Positions 38,853-57,347 of a stretch of 64,000 nt of DNA are shown here, piece after piece (the stretch's first letter is position 1; each line of letters opens with the position of its first letter). Location: positions 26,761,819-26,825,818 of the forward strand of contig NW_024881316.1 of assembly GCF_018691265.1 (NCBI RefSeq). Reading direction: 5' to 3'. The notes beneath the pieces were generated by a model. It searched no databases and was not told the origin of the DNA. It worked only from the letters and a program-made list of their open reading frames with translations. Made by a program: the position numbers and the translations under genes. The DNA is from Tyto alba. Lineage: Eukaryota > Chordata > Aves > Strigiformes > Tytonidae.

Positions 38853-39064
38853 AGGCTGAAGACTTTAGAATATATTAAAGGAAGTGTACAGTTGTCCTGT
38901 TTAAGCCAAAATAGAAATCTCAAGACCTCAAGGACTGCTTATTTTATATATGAATTCCTAACATTATATATGAAAACAAGTACTCACCACAGTATTTGAA
39001 ATTCATGTCTTTTATGGCCTGTGTGTCTTTATTATGCTACACAACCATACTCATTGTTAGGGAT

Positions 39065-39090
39065 GTTTTGTTTTGTTTTGTTTTGTTTTT
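39065..39090. repeat. (TTTTG)n microsatellite
   Basis: Five TTTTG-type units in a row, 26 nt. Confidence 0.9.
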
Positions 39091-42000
39091 CTGACCTGAA
39101 TAACTTCCTCTCCCCACCTCCAAATGTTGTAATATCAAAAGGAGAGAAGGGGAGACTGTTCTAGCTACTAAGTTGCACCTGTAAAGGAAATCATCATCAG
39201 CTGATGTGTTTCTCATTTTGAGAGAAATGCAGTCTTCTTAGTGATACATTAGAGATATGCTGAGCTCATCTGCTCTGTGAGAGACAGAAAGACAGTACAA
39301 TTCTTGTTCCTGTCTTAACAGAGGACTGTTATGAGATGTCACTTCTTGGCAAGCAGAAAACTGCAGCTATTAAGTAGGGGAAAGTAGGCAGAAAGTGAAG
39401 ACCCCTCACAACTTAAATGGTTCCAGGTTTAGAGAGCAGCTCAACAGGAAACTTCAGGAATAGTCCTGGTCACAAGCTTCCATCTTCTACCCAGGTTTCA
39501 CCTAAGATGTTGTCTTAATTGGCTTGCTCAAAGTCATAAAAAGAGTTGGAGGAAGACCAGAGGACTGAATTTTTATGAATCAGTTCATCCTATTTTCTAT
39601 ATAAACAGCTCCACCCTGGCAAGACTATCCCACAGTTAAAAGTTATTTCCTAATTTTAAGCTCTTTCTCAAAGTAAAAGATTATTTGACTAAATTCTGCA
39701 AACCTTGATCAGTGGACCAATCTATAAAAATTTGGTGAAAAATCCTAGAGGCAGTATTAGAAATATTAGATTATCAATGCAGTGTGCCAATGGTTAACTG
39801 TTTTGCTACCTCATCAGATTTGTTACACAGTGCTAAACATTTTACTCTGAAAAGCCAACCAAAAATTTAATATCAATTATGAGACTAAAAAAGCAGGTAA
39901 TGCATTGATTGACAAATGTATATTAAATAACTAATTAACGAAATGAGAATTTTACTTAAACACAGTCATTTTAACACTTACTGATATAAAAAATTAAAGT
40001 ATACTGTCACCTTCAGGGTTATTGCAGAAATGGCAGTGCTCTGTAAGATGCTAGATAGCTATTTCTGAAGGAAAATAAAAAAACTACCTTGTGAATCAAT
40101 AAAATATGTTATAAAGCAATAGTATATTTACAAGTAAATAGCAATGTAGGGTGAGTTTATAACCTGATGTTGGTGAAAAATGGAATTTTCTAAACTTCTA
40201 AGCCACTGAGACAAAACAACATGTTGGGTTTATTTCTTTTGAAAAGGATGCTTCTGGATATCCTGTAAAATTGCTCTTTACTACTGACTCTTCATCAGCT
40301 CTGTCATTTCAAAGTAAATTACTGAATTGCCTAAATTTCTGAATGAAGTGGTACTGCAAAAAGCAACAACTGTTTACTCTGAGCTACGTGTTTAAGCCTT
40401 AAACATATCTTATTGTGTGGTCTGCAAAAGACAAGTGTATAATGATAATTTCATTTTCATGTCAAGTTTTTATCTTTCCCTTCCTGTTACATGGTATAAA
40501 AAATGAATGACAATGTATTTATTTTTTAAAGATTTTTATTTTTTATCATTTATATATCAGCTAAAATCCTGTACCCCCTATCATTATTGATATATTGTCT
40601 GCTGACTTCACTGAGGTTATGTTTTTCCATTTCCTTGTGTTTGAGTATTAGATAATACTAAGAGACTAAAATACTTTATCATGACTGGAGACAAATATTT
40701 TGCAAAGTTTGGTCTTTGCAATTGGTGCAAAAGTACCATTACCTGCAGCAAGTCATGAAATAATACTGGAATCCAAAGTACAGCATGAAAATTAATGACT
40801 AATAAGCTTATACAGTATTCCAAGAACTTAATACGTCTGATGACTATAGGTGAGTGTTAAATAGCTTTATTGTAAGTAAGCTAAAAAGACAGTATAATAC
40901 AGTTGTTATGCAGTGATGTGAGACAGTTTCTTCTCTGTCTTCCCTTCATGACCTTAAGCAATATAAAGGCATGATATAGATCATTATTTAGGTATCAGGT
41001 TTAATGAAGGAACAGTATTTTTAATTTGGTATCTTTCATAAATGAAAAGACAAGTATGAGTTTGTACATTTTCAGGCATAGATGGCTTCAGCTGAGGCAA
41101 GTCTCAAGGAGTGATAGATTTACAATCTTAAGGTACTCTTACTATAGTTTATGGTGTCAATTTCTTAACTAAAAACAAGTGTAATGTAAACTTACACATT
41201 CCATGTGTTGGAACTGTTTTTAATCATTAGTGAGCAAACTTCAGTCACTGGAATATTTCAGCTTTTTAGAGCCATTAGAGTTTTCTCACACTTAAGTTAA
41301 CAATACTTGTTGGCAACAGTAGCCTGTTGTGTGTGGACCATTCGCTGAAGGAAATCAGATAAATGCTTTCAGTATGGTTGGCCTGGTTTTTGCAAGCTCA
41401 GTTATCTGTTCCTAGGGTCTGATGAATTCACACCTGTGAAAAATCTGGTGTTTACAATTATCAAAGGAGTCTCCATCTTTCATGATGCAGCTTTATCTTT
41501 AATGAGCCAAACAGTATCTCAGTAGGTTTGCATAAATGCCTGTGCATTTTGGTAGACTTCAGCCAGAACCCCCCCAAAGTATATATGGTGAATGCATATG
41601 ATTCTGAACTGTAGCTTTTGTGTAACTTGTAGGAATTTCCCTCATAGAAATGGAGAAAATAGTATATATTCCAGTTCCCAATATATTCTATTTCACAGAG
41701 AAAATTTATTTAAATTATAACTTACTGCTAAAACTAAAATTGATCCTTTTACTTATACCCTTTAAGTAGTATTTTAATCAGGCTAAAATTCATATGTTTA
41801 TTTCACTAAAATGGTAAATATTTTATAATTTCTCCACACAGTTTCCAGATGTGGACTTTCCTGGCTATTTGAAAATATATTTATTTAAATTCTTGTACTG
41901 ATCTAGAAGTAAATATAAAAACAAATGTTGTTACGAGTGAGCAGGCTCTTCATGACTTCAAGAGAAGCTGGACTAATAAGCGCCCAGACTGACTGAGAGA

Positions 42001-42167
42001 TGTACATCTGCTGAGTCTTAAGTTGCTTCATTAAGCTGGAATAAATCTTATATTCAGCTGCTAAAAACAGAGGTGGGCGTAAAGGAGAGTTGGACAAATT
42101 CCCTTGGGAAACCCAAACACAACAAAATTAAAGTGATAAAAAACTTATTTTTTCCTTTTTTTCATTT

Positions 42168-42190
42168 TTTTTTTTTTTTAAAAAAAAAAC
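42168..42190. repeat. Poly-T to poly-A junction
   Basis: A T run passes directly into an A run, giving a self-complementary homopolymer junction with more T-rich sequence before it. Confidence 0.75.
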
Positions 42191-43448
42191 AAAACTGTTG
42201 ATCCACTCTTTAAGAATGGACAAAACCACTATTAGATTTATGTAAGGACAATCTATTCTCAGGCTTTACAGTCACTAAGGAATAACAAAGATCAGTGGGA
42301 CATACCAGCTATTTTGGTTATAACAAGTATCAGACTACTGGTAGAAACCCCCAGCTGCTAGAGAAAGGGGTGCCATAAGTGTATTGGTCAACTGGAAAGA
42401 TCCTGTATTTTAACTCAGTGTTGACAGCTGTAGTCCACTGGGATGATGATTTCCCAATGTGTGAAGATGCTGGATCTTATTCAAAAATCCTAAATGAATT
42501 ATCTTTATCATATGAAAATAATAAGTTTTTTATAGTTTCTGTTGAAGAAATTTATATATATATATATTTTTTATCTGATTTTTAAAGCAAGAGGGATGGT
42601 TAAACTTTCCTTGTGAATTTTCAAAACTAAAATACTCTTATAGTGAGAAACACCTTGAACTTTTGTTTTCAATTAAATCTAACAGTTACCTATGGCTTGC
42701 CGAACTAATAGAACGATACTTTGGAAGATTTGTTAATCATTTTGAAGAAACACAATGACATGTGTAAGTGTTCTGGGTCCAGATTCACCTGGTTAGGTTT
42801 TAGGTAACAGTTTCTGCTCACCTTCATCTGGTGTCAACAGGACCATATTTTTCTGTTCAATACTATTCAGTAGTATTATTTACCTAAAAATTAATTTATT
42901 GAATTTAAATTAAGAAAGAAAGAGTTTGAACTAGCTTCTTAAAAATAGTTATGTTGTTGAAGTTCAAAACTTTCATCACATGTCCTTCCTTGTTTATCTC
43001 TTTTATGACTGGGTTTCGGTATCAATCACTTCTTCATTAGAATGAGTTTCATGCAGGTTTATTTCTGTTGTCTGTAACAGATTGGTGTTACTGGTTTTCA
43101 ACTGAAGGAGTTAGAGCCTGTGATGGAGTATATGGAACATCAACTCATTTTGCTAGTGGTAGTTTTCCTGTGTTCTAAAAGCCTGGATTAAATTGTGTGG
43201 AAAAATATTATATAGTGCCCTTTATATTTATTTGTCCAGTTGAAATATATATTTTTCACAATATTTTTGTTGCAACTGTTATTTCTACTCAAATCTGTAA
43301 TCATATCTGTGATGTCATTTAATTATAAGGCAATATCTGTTACTAAGCATGTTTTCATATGCTCATATAAGTAATGCCCTTGTATCTCATTATTAGGGTT
43401 CCAACTTAATACTTTTTACTTATGTCTTTCTGCAAAAGAAATATTGGG

Positions 43449-43555
43449 AAAATAAAATAAAATAAATAAAATAAAATAAAATAAAATAAAATAAAATAAA
43501 ATAAAATAAAAGAAAATAAAATAAAATAAAATAAAATAAAAGAAAATAAAATAAA
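43449..43555. repeat. (AAAAT)n pentanucleotide array
   Basis: About 107 nt made of AAAAT units with one AAAT unit and two AAAAG interruptions, each within TAAAAGAAAAT. It is the longest simple repeat in the window and probably length-variable. The repeated interruption suggests an internal duplication of a block of about 40 nt. Confidence 0.95.
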
Positions 43556-44610
43556 GGAGTTAAATCCAATTTATATCCTCTAATTTTGTGTAGAGTTCAA
43601 AAGACAAAACAAGCTATCACTTTTTTAATGTAGCCAAAATTATGTAAGCCAAAATTACTAAAAGAACTGTGACTTTTAATGCATATTTTCATTTAAAACA
43701 AACTATTTTGCCCTTTTCTGACCACATCATAGTTTTTTAAAATAAAATCTATACAGATGATTTGGTGTATGCAAAGACATTTTTTATAAGCAAGTTTAAT
43801 CATAACCCTAATTTGCTTCCCTATTATTTGCAGTAAGACACTGTCTTGAAATAGCTAAAGCTTATGTGCTGCTAAGTGTGACACATTAGAAGTCTCCTAG
43901 TAAATGTCTCTGCAAACAAAAAAAGACCTCCTGATGTATAAACAATCTGATTGTTAAAATTATTCTCAAATTTATTCTTTTCTTTTGATCTGGATAAGTT
44001 AAAAACTTTGAAAGCTTTAAAATATCCTCATGGTTGGGGTAACTGACAGTCAGAGTAAATGCAGCAAAACCTATGGCAGAAAATTTCATTCAATCTATTC
44101 TGCCTGTGAACTTATTTGTGGATTGAAGCTTTTGTGCTATAAAATCTTTCTTTTCATCCATTAATTCCAACTTTCTAAATTCAAAACAACCCTGGTATAT
44201 TCAATTCTTTTATACAATTATAATCTTTTATACCTTTTCTCCATAAATTTTTGTGACAAGACATTAAGTATATACATCTTTTTTTTTGCTTTTCCAGCAA
44301 TCACATTGTTTGTTGTTATGTGATACAAATAATTTCTAGTACGCTTCATAAAGAATAATTGAAAAAGTTTTGGATTCACTTTTGAAGCATAATTATTTAA
44401 TGACCAAAATTATGTCTACAACTGTTAGTTTTTTTTTTTTTTTTTTTTTAAATATGAATCATTCTTTCCAAAAGTTAAAATTGTCAATAACTGTAAATCT
44501 AAGGAGCTTAACAATTAATCAAGATGTGACTCCAATACAGTAATTAGTAGATCTAATATCTTCTGTCATTGATACAGTGTCATTGCACTTATGTGTGACT
44601 TCTTGGCTGG

Positions 44611-44644
44611 AAAGAGCTGACATATTTACATATGTCAGCTTTTA
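44611..44644. other. Perfect inverted repeat (hairpin)
   Basis: AGCTGACATAT (44615-44625), loop TTAC, ATATGTCAGCT (44630-44640), eleven perfect pairs. AAAG and TTTT outside add three A-T pairs and one G-T wobble. The stem is too short for a typical pre-miRNA. No function is known. Confidence 0.8.
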
Positions 44645-47600
44645 TTTTAATCATAGTACAGAGATAAAATACTCAATCATTGTAAAGTCTTGTTCAATCT
44701 ACAGACTTGTCAGTCTGCTCTAGAAAAACTGTCATTTCTAGTAATATCTTTCCTCAGTGAATTTTAAGGTCTTATCTTTTCTCTAACCTCCACACAGTAT
44801 TTGACAAGGATTTCTTGTAGGTGATTTTTGCAATTTTTCATTTAATTTGAAAAATATTCAAAACAAATTATTGAAGGAGTGAGCATTCCTAGGTTTATGT
44901 AATTTCTAAAATCTTTTTTAACCCAGAACCATTCTATGGGTTGGTGATGTCACTATGAGAATGAGTAAATGTCCAAACAGACTGACAAAACTTGTTAAGT
45001 TTAAATTTGTAGGTGTTGCAGCCTGAAGCATGAACACCAAATATTTGCTACTAACCTAATGGCTACTGAAGAAAGATATGCAATGTAATGCATCTATACA
45101 TAATAATTTTTGGCTTCACAGTCTAGCCCTTCAAAACACTACACCACATGCTGTACATGAGCATGAGTAGATCATTAATGTATATTCAGATTCTAAATGC
45201 ATCTAAAGCAGGGTACCTTTCCTGGAATAGAAGCAATATTATAGCAAGGGAGATCTCACGTTGCTTGTCTTGCTGTATGAAACATATGTTGTGCCATCCC
45301 TTCCTCCTGCCTAATATTGCTCCTTGATTAAAGATAAACACTTCCTAAATGCTGAGCTAAATTAGGATGTTAGTGTGCCTGCTAATTGTTTATTATTATG
45401 ATTAAAACTTTTAAAAATCTGATTTGTGTTTACAGTTACTGCCAGTCTTTCTTTGGTACTATTGTGCTAGAATCAGAATGTATGAAACCTCTTGAAGGAG
45501 TTCTATTCTTACTATGTTATGTACCAAGTAAAACTATAATAATGACCTCCAAAGCTGTAGAAGCTCTAGTCTGTATGATCCCAACTGAGAAAATGGAAGA
45601 AATCATGTCAGTCAGTAAAAAAGAATAGATTTTTTTATCAAACAGAAATTTACATCAGCAGTCATAACCATAGAGATTGTATATAGACTGAAAAGCTGTC
45701 CGTCATGTTAATGAACTCACAGCATCTCTTCAACTATTTCTGCAGAAAGGCCTGTGAATATGTAAGTTTTGCAGTATATAATAGCATGGTATGTTGAGAA
45801 GTTCCAGAGTTAAGTTGCATCCACTGAGAATGCTCTGTCTCTATACTACAGACATGTCTGATGGTTGAAAAATCTTTGATGTTCTCAAACCTTCTGTTAA
45901 AAAAAGAGACAAGCAGAGTTCTGTTAGGCTCTACAGTAACTAATATTTTTTTAAAAAACACAACCTGACTAGAATCTTTCCTCACTGTTCTCCCTACCCT
46001 GTGACTTCAAACACTTTTTCTGATGTTAGTCTCATGAAACACACACCATTTTCTCTAGCTTATGGTCCTTGAAGAGCTGTGTGCAGCTGGAATATATTGT
46101 GAAGAATTATCTATGTAAAACAATATCTTACTTTGATATTTGCCAGGATTATATACTCTTAAATCTCTTTTTAAAACAGAGAGGGTATACTGAGAATTCA
46201 CTAAGAATATATTGAGAGAAGCTGGTATTATTTAGACTGGTCCTAAATTTATTTGTCGTAAATATTGGTTTATAAATGTTTAGTGTTTATTCACAATAGA
46301 GGAGCATTGTCAGTGCTTTAAGACAAATGCTAGTAATTACTGCATAGCTGTGCCAAAGCTTCTGCATAATTATTATTGATTTCTAAGTTTTACAAGCTTT
46401 AAATAGGAAAAATACCTTGCATTTTCCTTAATACATTCATTTTGAAATTTTAAATTTCTAAAATGAAAATTGAGGTGATAGTTAAAATACAGTTAGTCTG
46501 TGAGTGAGTTCTGAAAATAAAGAGAAGCAAGTTAAGTTTGATAAGATAAAGAGTGAAAAGTCAGAAGAAAGATGCAAAAATCATGAAACACTTTAAAATA
46601 CCGTAGGTAAATGAAGCTTTATACAGTGTAATTTTGAAAGAGTACAAACAGGTAAGACATGGGTCTTTCAACATCATACGAAGGTCTTTTTCTTTGAAAG
46701 TAAATCAGTGAAAGATCGGGCATGTGATTGGATGAATAGTAGATGGCATGTCTAAGAGATGCTTTTAGAAAGAGTCTGCATGTTTAAACATATTCTGGAA
46801 GTGAGATACTCAAATCAAAGATGATACTTTCTCCTCCCACACGTTATGGAACTCAGTAGAAGTGGATAATAATACTTCATAGCAGTGGATAAAGGGGAAA
46901 TCTGAAAGGATTGAAACAGAGAAAGGTAAAGGGCTCTGACAGGGATTCACTTGGGCACTTTTTCATCTATTTCAGTCTGAATGATAACAAATGTTGGAGG
47001 TGAAAAAAATCTTAAAATCTCAAAATCTCATATTTAGATAAATTTCAAAATACTGCCAGGTAAAGGTTTTAAGCATATTAACATGTAAAGTATGTACATA
47101 TATTTATATATGCACTTAAGTCTCCAGTGTCCCTGCACTACTTAAGCTAATTAATGGTTTCACTAATTTGAGAAATCTTTTCCTTTTTTCCCATCTGGAA
47201 AGATAAAATCAGAAAGGCTCATTTTACAGGAATTCAATTTATTTTGTTATGACAGTGTGTCATGCAGCCACCATCTGTTAAAAAAAGCTTGACAGTTCTT
47301 TTTGGAAAGTAGAAGCTAAAATCTAGGCCTTGTTTAACTAGGCCTGTAGACATCCGGGAAAGATGTGCTGAGTTCCAGACATATGATACCTGCTCTATTT
47401 TAAGAGACACTATTTCTCTGGGTAAACAGTAGCCTGAACCACCCTTCTCTGCTATTGGTGTGAGATTGTGTTGACAGAGGATTTTAGTGGCTGAGAAGAA
47501 AATTTTGCAAAGGCCATCATCCATCTGGGGAAATCACTTAATTCTGTGCTGTAAGTAAGGTCTCAGTCAACATTTACTGATGTCCCAAACAAAATACTTC

Positions 47601-48417
47601 CACATTTTATATGTATGTCTGTAAAAGGAGGTAAGTTCACTGCAATGTGTTTGTGCCTAAAACACGATAGCAACGGCAGTGTTTCTCCACCTTGTTTTAC
47701 TGTTGTTACCATAAGGCTCAAGTTTAGTAAACCTGATATGTTGAATAACAATGTCAGTCATATCACTTATTTTTGTGTTTTGGTGATTCAGTAGTCAAAA
47801 TTGAACCTCACCTCCACTAGCAGCTACGCTTCTGTGCTAAGAGTAGTAAACATTTGATTTTTTTTTTTTTTCCTGGAAAAAGTGGAAGCAATGTTATTAG
47901 GAAAACTATTTTAAGGAACATCGGTGTGTAAGCAGGCTGCTTTTCTAGCAAGATCAGTTTTTGACTATAACAGCATTTCAATGCTGACACTTCCCAAGAA
48001 ACTACAAAATTAAATTCTCAGAATAAAATACATATTTACTAGCTAGTATAGGTTTGTTCTGAAAGCCTTTATTCACACACATACAAATCTGTATCAATTT
48101 AAATAATATTACTGAAATTACCATGATTGAGTTCTTCGTCTGGAGTGTTTTCAAGTTGGTGAATTCCACGTGCTATTCTTTTGCCCAGTTGAACTAGGTT
48201 TTTACTTATGTTTGGGTTTTTTATTTATTAGGAAATAATTCTTTAGGTGAAACATCATATTTTTAATTGTGTCTGCAAAAACATTTCTGAGATTATCATA
48301 ATCTTTTTTTCACCTAGTTTAAAGAGAAATTTCTGGGAAATACAGTAACTAGTGTTAAGAAGATCTAGAGAAAGAGATGCCTTTCATTCCTTATATTTTT
48401 AAAACATTCTATAGCCC

Positions 48418-48440
48418 AAAATAATAATAATAATAATAAA
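48418..48440. repeat. (ATA)n microsatellite
   Basis: About seven ATA/TAA triplets ending in an A run. Confidence 0.85.
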
Positions 48441-49114
48441 AAAAGAATGTTGACAAATGTTGACATATACTGTAATTGTTGCAGTTGCTCTACTTTAAGA
48501 AGAATCCATGCTCAGGTCAAGTATTTTGGTACTTAAAAGTGCTTTGTCTTAGTTACATTTTTGTAGTGCTGTAATGCAGTTTTTTATTTCTTTAAATCTT
48601 TTCTTGTAAAACTCTGGATTTCTATATAAATTAATCGTCCCTGATGCTGCCAAAACAGACATAAAGATTTATGGCTCTTACCATCTGATTGTATGTATCC
48701 TGCTTGTCACCACTCTCTTTGCTGCTGTATTCAATTTGAAAGCATATCACTGTGTGGAAAAAACAGCCACTGTTTACATCTAATTTCCCATCACCTTTCA
48801 GCTGTAATGCTGTCATCTGTAACCCTCTCAGGTTTGTGTAGTTGATTTTGTACAGCTAAAATATTCCAACTAACTTTTTTTTTTTATTATTATTCAGGAA
48901 GAACGTTCTGTTCTGTCCTTAAGGGTTTCCCCAAATTTTTTTTTTAAGATTAAAAATGTGATCCACAGATTTCTGCTAGCTCTATTCTTCTGTGGAGGAA
49001 ACAGAAAGCCTGGAAGCATGTAACTATGCGTTGACACACATGTGCATATGTAGAGGATAGAAAGCACATGTGTATTCAGATTTTCTGTATATTCACAGTG
49101 TTGTGCTCTGTTAC

Positions 49115-49137
49115 TTTTTTTTTTTTTTTTTTTTTTT
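49115..49137. repeat. Poly-T tract
   Basis: 23 T in a row on the + strand. Confidence 0.9.
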
Positions 49138-49954
49138 ATGATTAATTACTTTTAATTCCACATATTCCTTAAATACCTTTTTATAAATTAAGGAGAAAAA
49201 AAGTGCAAATTTAATGTTCAAGTTGTTTTAAGTTTTGAAAGGACTAGAAGTTTATTTATATGCCTAGAAGTTATTTATATACCTAGCATTATTTAAATAT
49301 CTGACAGGCTGGAGGGAGAAAAAATGGAGGACAAAAAGAACGAAACAGCATAGGGTATTTTCTATTTCTATTCATACCTGAAAGCACAAAATGGATATTT
49401 TGAGCTTAAATTGTTTAAGCACATACTCAGCTGGCTACAAATACATTGCTGTGTGAGATTTTCTGTATATTTTTGAGATGAACTTTACCTTCATAAAAAT
49501 ATTTCTGTCTTATAGTTGGGTTCTTGGCTTTTGTCTGTTTCAAGTCTTATTAGGGACAGAAGCTTAAATGAGATTTTATTTTCTTAAACTATCTTAACCT
49601 TATTAGGTTGTGTTGTGATTATTTCAGAAAGTGTCTTCAGGAAATGTTGTTTTCCTGGTCTGAGAAAAGCTGTGGGTCCTAATATAGCCATAAAAAGATG
49701 ATTGACCATGGGAAATCAATATTTGGTCCCACAGAAGCAAACCATGTTATTTATCATCACCAGATAAAAGAAATATTACATCCAAGAAATCAGTTATATG
49801 GGACTTCATTTTGGTAATAATTTATACTGTTTCAAGATAAAATTATGAGTGTACTTATGGTCAAATTCAGACCATGGTAGTTAATGTATGGGAAAAGTGA
49901 AAAGTCATCTTTACAGCTGCATGTCTAAATTATTTTTTTCCCTTTACTTTGCAG

Positions 49955-50042
49955 TGATGCAGGGTGGGGATGCAATTGCATCTGATACATGTCCTGATCC
50001 TGGAATTCCTGAAAATGGGAAAAGGGTGGGCTCTGACTTCAG
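49955..50042 (+). CDS. CSMD3: CSMD3 exon B: first part of a Sushi/CCP module
   Basis: This 88 nt exon follows the acceptor CCTTTACTTTGCAG and ends at AG|GTAGGC, a somewhat weak donor. It starts with two bases that complete Leu, has 28 whole codons, and ends with AG of an Arg codon finished by exon C. It reads MQGGDAIASDT, then CPDPGIPENGKRVGSDF. The Cys is the first of the four conserved Sushi cysteines, and CPDPGIPENG is the usual opening of CSMD Sushi modules. The phases (1 in, 2 out) are those expected for a Sushi domain split by an intron. A second CAG lies 8 nt inside the exon, but using it would break the frame, so the first AG is chosen. Confidence 0.9.
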
Positions 50043-51574
50043 GTAGGCACGTGTAGTTTTATATATGACCAAAAAGATGGTATTTCCTGTTACATGTATA
50101 CAGATCATGCAACTACAGATTTGTATAATTTCCCTAGTTTAAAATGTGTTGAGTCTTTTTCAAAATAGCTCCAGTCTCTTGCATATCTTGAATTGGTTTT
50201 GACTGTTTCTTTTTTAAATCAACTAATTTAAAATAGAAATTTTAGAACATAATAATCTTGTGTGTGTAGGAAAGACAAAACTCTGGACGGCATAAAGAAG
50301 AAGAGAGAATGGTCTGTTTTTCCACTATATAGAAGTTGTTCAAAAAGCTTTGGAAACATGGACAATTCAGTGTCTGAGGCTGTGATGAATGCCATCTCCT
50401 CAGTTTTTTTGCTCTCAGCTTTTGTTATATTAATTAAGAAAAGAAGAGGTCAAATGGATCCTTATAGAGACAGGAGGAAGGTTGCTATTCACCCATTGGG
50501 GAAAAAAAACACAGACTTCAATGTGTGACAGAGAATAAGGTCAAAGGAAGGAGATGGGAGCCTCCAGCTCATATAGAGATTTATAAATTGCTCAGAAGGG
50601 AATGGACAGCCAGACCTAAGAGTAAATGTGAAGGAAAACTTTGTAGGGTTTAGAAGGAATTGTGAGAAGTACTCTGCAACTCCAGAAAGCAAGATAATAA
50701 AGCCTGGCTCCTGAAGCAAGCATTTTCCAAGCTAGGGTGTAACTGAGAGCAAAAATAATTTTAAAATCTATTCTATTTCTGAATGACCTACTCTTTTGGG
50801 ATTTTTCTTTATTTATGTTCAAAGGAGTTTGAGAACCCATAAACAGTTCCACTGTTAAGAGAATTAATTATATTCAAAATCATTATTTCATTAACAACAG
50901 GGCAGCATTTAAATGTGTTTTAAAAAATAATGAAGTGAAATATACTTTTTAATATATAGGCTAGAGACAAACTGTTCAGAAGATGTTTGCTATTTTCCTG
51001 TTCCAGGTATTCTGATTCAACTTGGCAAGTACAGTTGCTGCAAGTGAAATTGTATGATACTAAAATACAGTATGCACTTGTTGTCCAAAGGTCTGCTGTT
51101 TTAGGAAAGAAGATGTAATTTTTATCCAGGTTTTATTAACGCTTGAGGTATTGAGGAGAGAAATATCAGTTGGTAGAAGACCGAAAAAAATGGTATACTA
51201 AAATATAACTCTCTCAAGACGTATTAAAGTGGTTTTGTGTATTCATCCAAGGGGTACTTGCATACTTCCATTGTTATTTTGGAAACTATTTTACTTTACT
51301 ATTTGTGCAGGTATGCCTCAGTTTCCCTTCTCCACTTGAGTCTGTCCTCATAACCATAAAGGATGCAGAACACACCTCTTTGTCTGAATTCCTCCAAATC
51401 AAATATTTAGTTGAAAGACTGAAGGGCAGCATCTAGGATCACTGTTATTAGTGGAGAGAGAAAAGCATTTCTGGAAAGAGTTAATCACATAGCCTAAATG
51501 TTTAATGGAAAATGACATGAGTTGTCACATGAAGGGGCCTTTCTCACTCCATTAGATATGAATACCAGAGTAAG
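50043..51574 (+). other. CSMD3: Intron between exons B and C, first part
   Basis: Begins at the GTAGGC donor of exon B. AT-rich. The 88-residue frame at 50262-50528 has Lys/Arg-rich ends and no family signal; I take it as chance. Confidence 0.6.
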
Positions 51575-52013
51575 TTCATCATATCGGGATGGTGAGGGAG
51601 ACTGAGCACATGACCTATAAGAAGAGGCTGAGAGTCTGGGTTTGCTCAGCCTTACAATAATCTGAAGGATCTTGTTGCTGTCTACAGCTACTAAACAGAA
51701 AAGTGTAGAAAAGAGAAATCCAGACTCTTCTCAGAGGTAGACAATGACAGTACTAGAAGCAATGGACATAAATTGGGACATGGTAAATTACTACTAGATT
51801 CAGGATTTTTTTAAAATATGTTTTTACTATAAAGATGGTCAAACACTGGAGCAAGTTTCTGAGACAGTTTGTGGAGCCACCATCCAGGGAGGCATTCAGA
51901 GCTCAAATGAACAGGGCCCTGAGCCCTCTGTTCCAACTGGACTTGCTGGGAGTGGAGATTCGGACTAGATGATGTCCTCTTCCTATCTAATTTATTCTGT
52001 GAATCTATGAATC
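51575..52013 (+). mobile_element. Old CR1 LINE 3' fragment, sense
   Basis: Read on the + strand it follows the CR1 3' region: GATGGTGAGGGAGACTGAGC, AAGAAGAGGCTGAGAG, CTTCTCAGAGGTAGACAATG, GGTCAAACACTGGAGCAAG, then GACTAGATGATGTCCTC and the tail ATTCTGTGAATCTATGAATC. It is more diverged than the other two CR1 copies and belongs to a different subfamily. It lacks reverse transcriptase motifs. Its reading frame is broken. Confidence 0.85.
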
Positions 52014-57257
<5,244 letters not shown>

Positions 57258-57288
57258 TGAAATGATGTTCAAAACAAAGTAAAAAACG

Positions 57289-57347
57289 ATATATAAAAAA
57301 TTTATATATCATATATGTGTGTGTGTATATATATGATTTTATATATC
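57289..57347. repeat. TA/TG microsatellite close to exon C
   Basis: ATATATAAAAAATTTATATATC passes into ATATGTGTGTGTGTATATATATG, about 100 nt after the exon C donor. TG-rich intronic repeats downstream of donors can affect splicing; here that is only inference. Confidence 0.8.

Larger units (their letters stand above)
33341..43448 (+). other. CSMD3: Intron segment
   Basis: AT-rich sequence with a (TTTTG)n run at 39065-39090, a short tandem repeat at 38784-38852, poly-A stretches near 36560 and 37915, and a T-run/A-run junction at about 42168-42190. No exon, RNA gene or transposable element is recognised. Confidence 0.55.
43556..49954 (+). other. CSMD3: Last segment of the 48 kb intron
   Basis: AT-rich. 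Contains a perfect hairpin at 44611-44644, T runs at 44431-44449 and 49115-49137, an ATA triplet run at 48418-48440, and a degenerate tandem repeat at about 49249-49302 (GAAGTTTATTTATATGCCTA, then GAAGTTATTTATATACCTA). No exon with CUB or Sushi motifs was seen. The frame at 45386-45628 has no family signal. Confidence 0.6.

Noticed and set aside
45386..45628. 80-residue open frame as a small gene
   Set aside because: No recognisable family, no promoter or polyadenylation context, and composition like its surroundings.
49963..50042. Alternative acceptor for exon B at the second CAG
   Set aside because: It would remove 8 nt and break the frame to exon C.
50262..50528. 88-residue Lys/Arg-rich frame as a CSMD3 exon
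   Set aside because: No CUB or Sushi motif, and exons B and C already join in frame without it.
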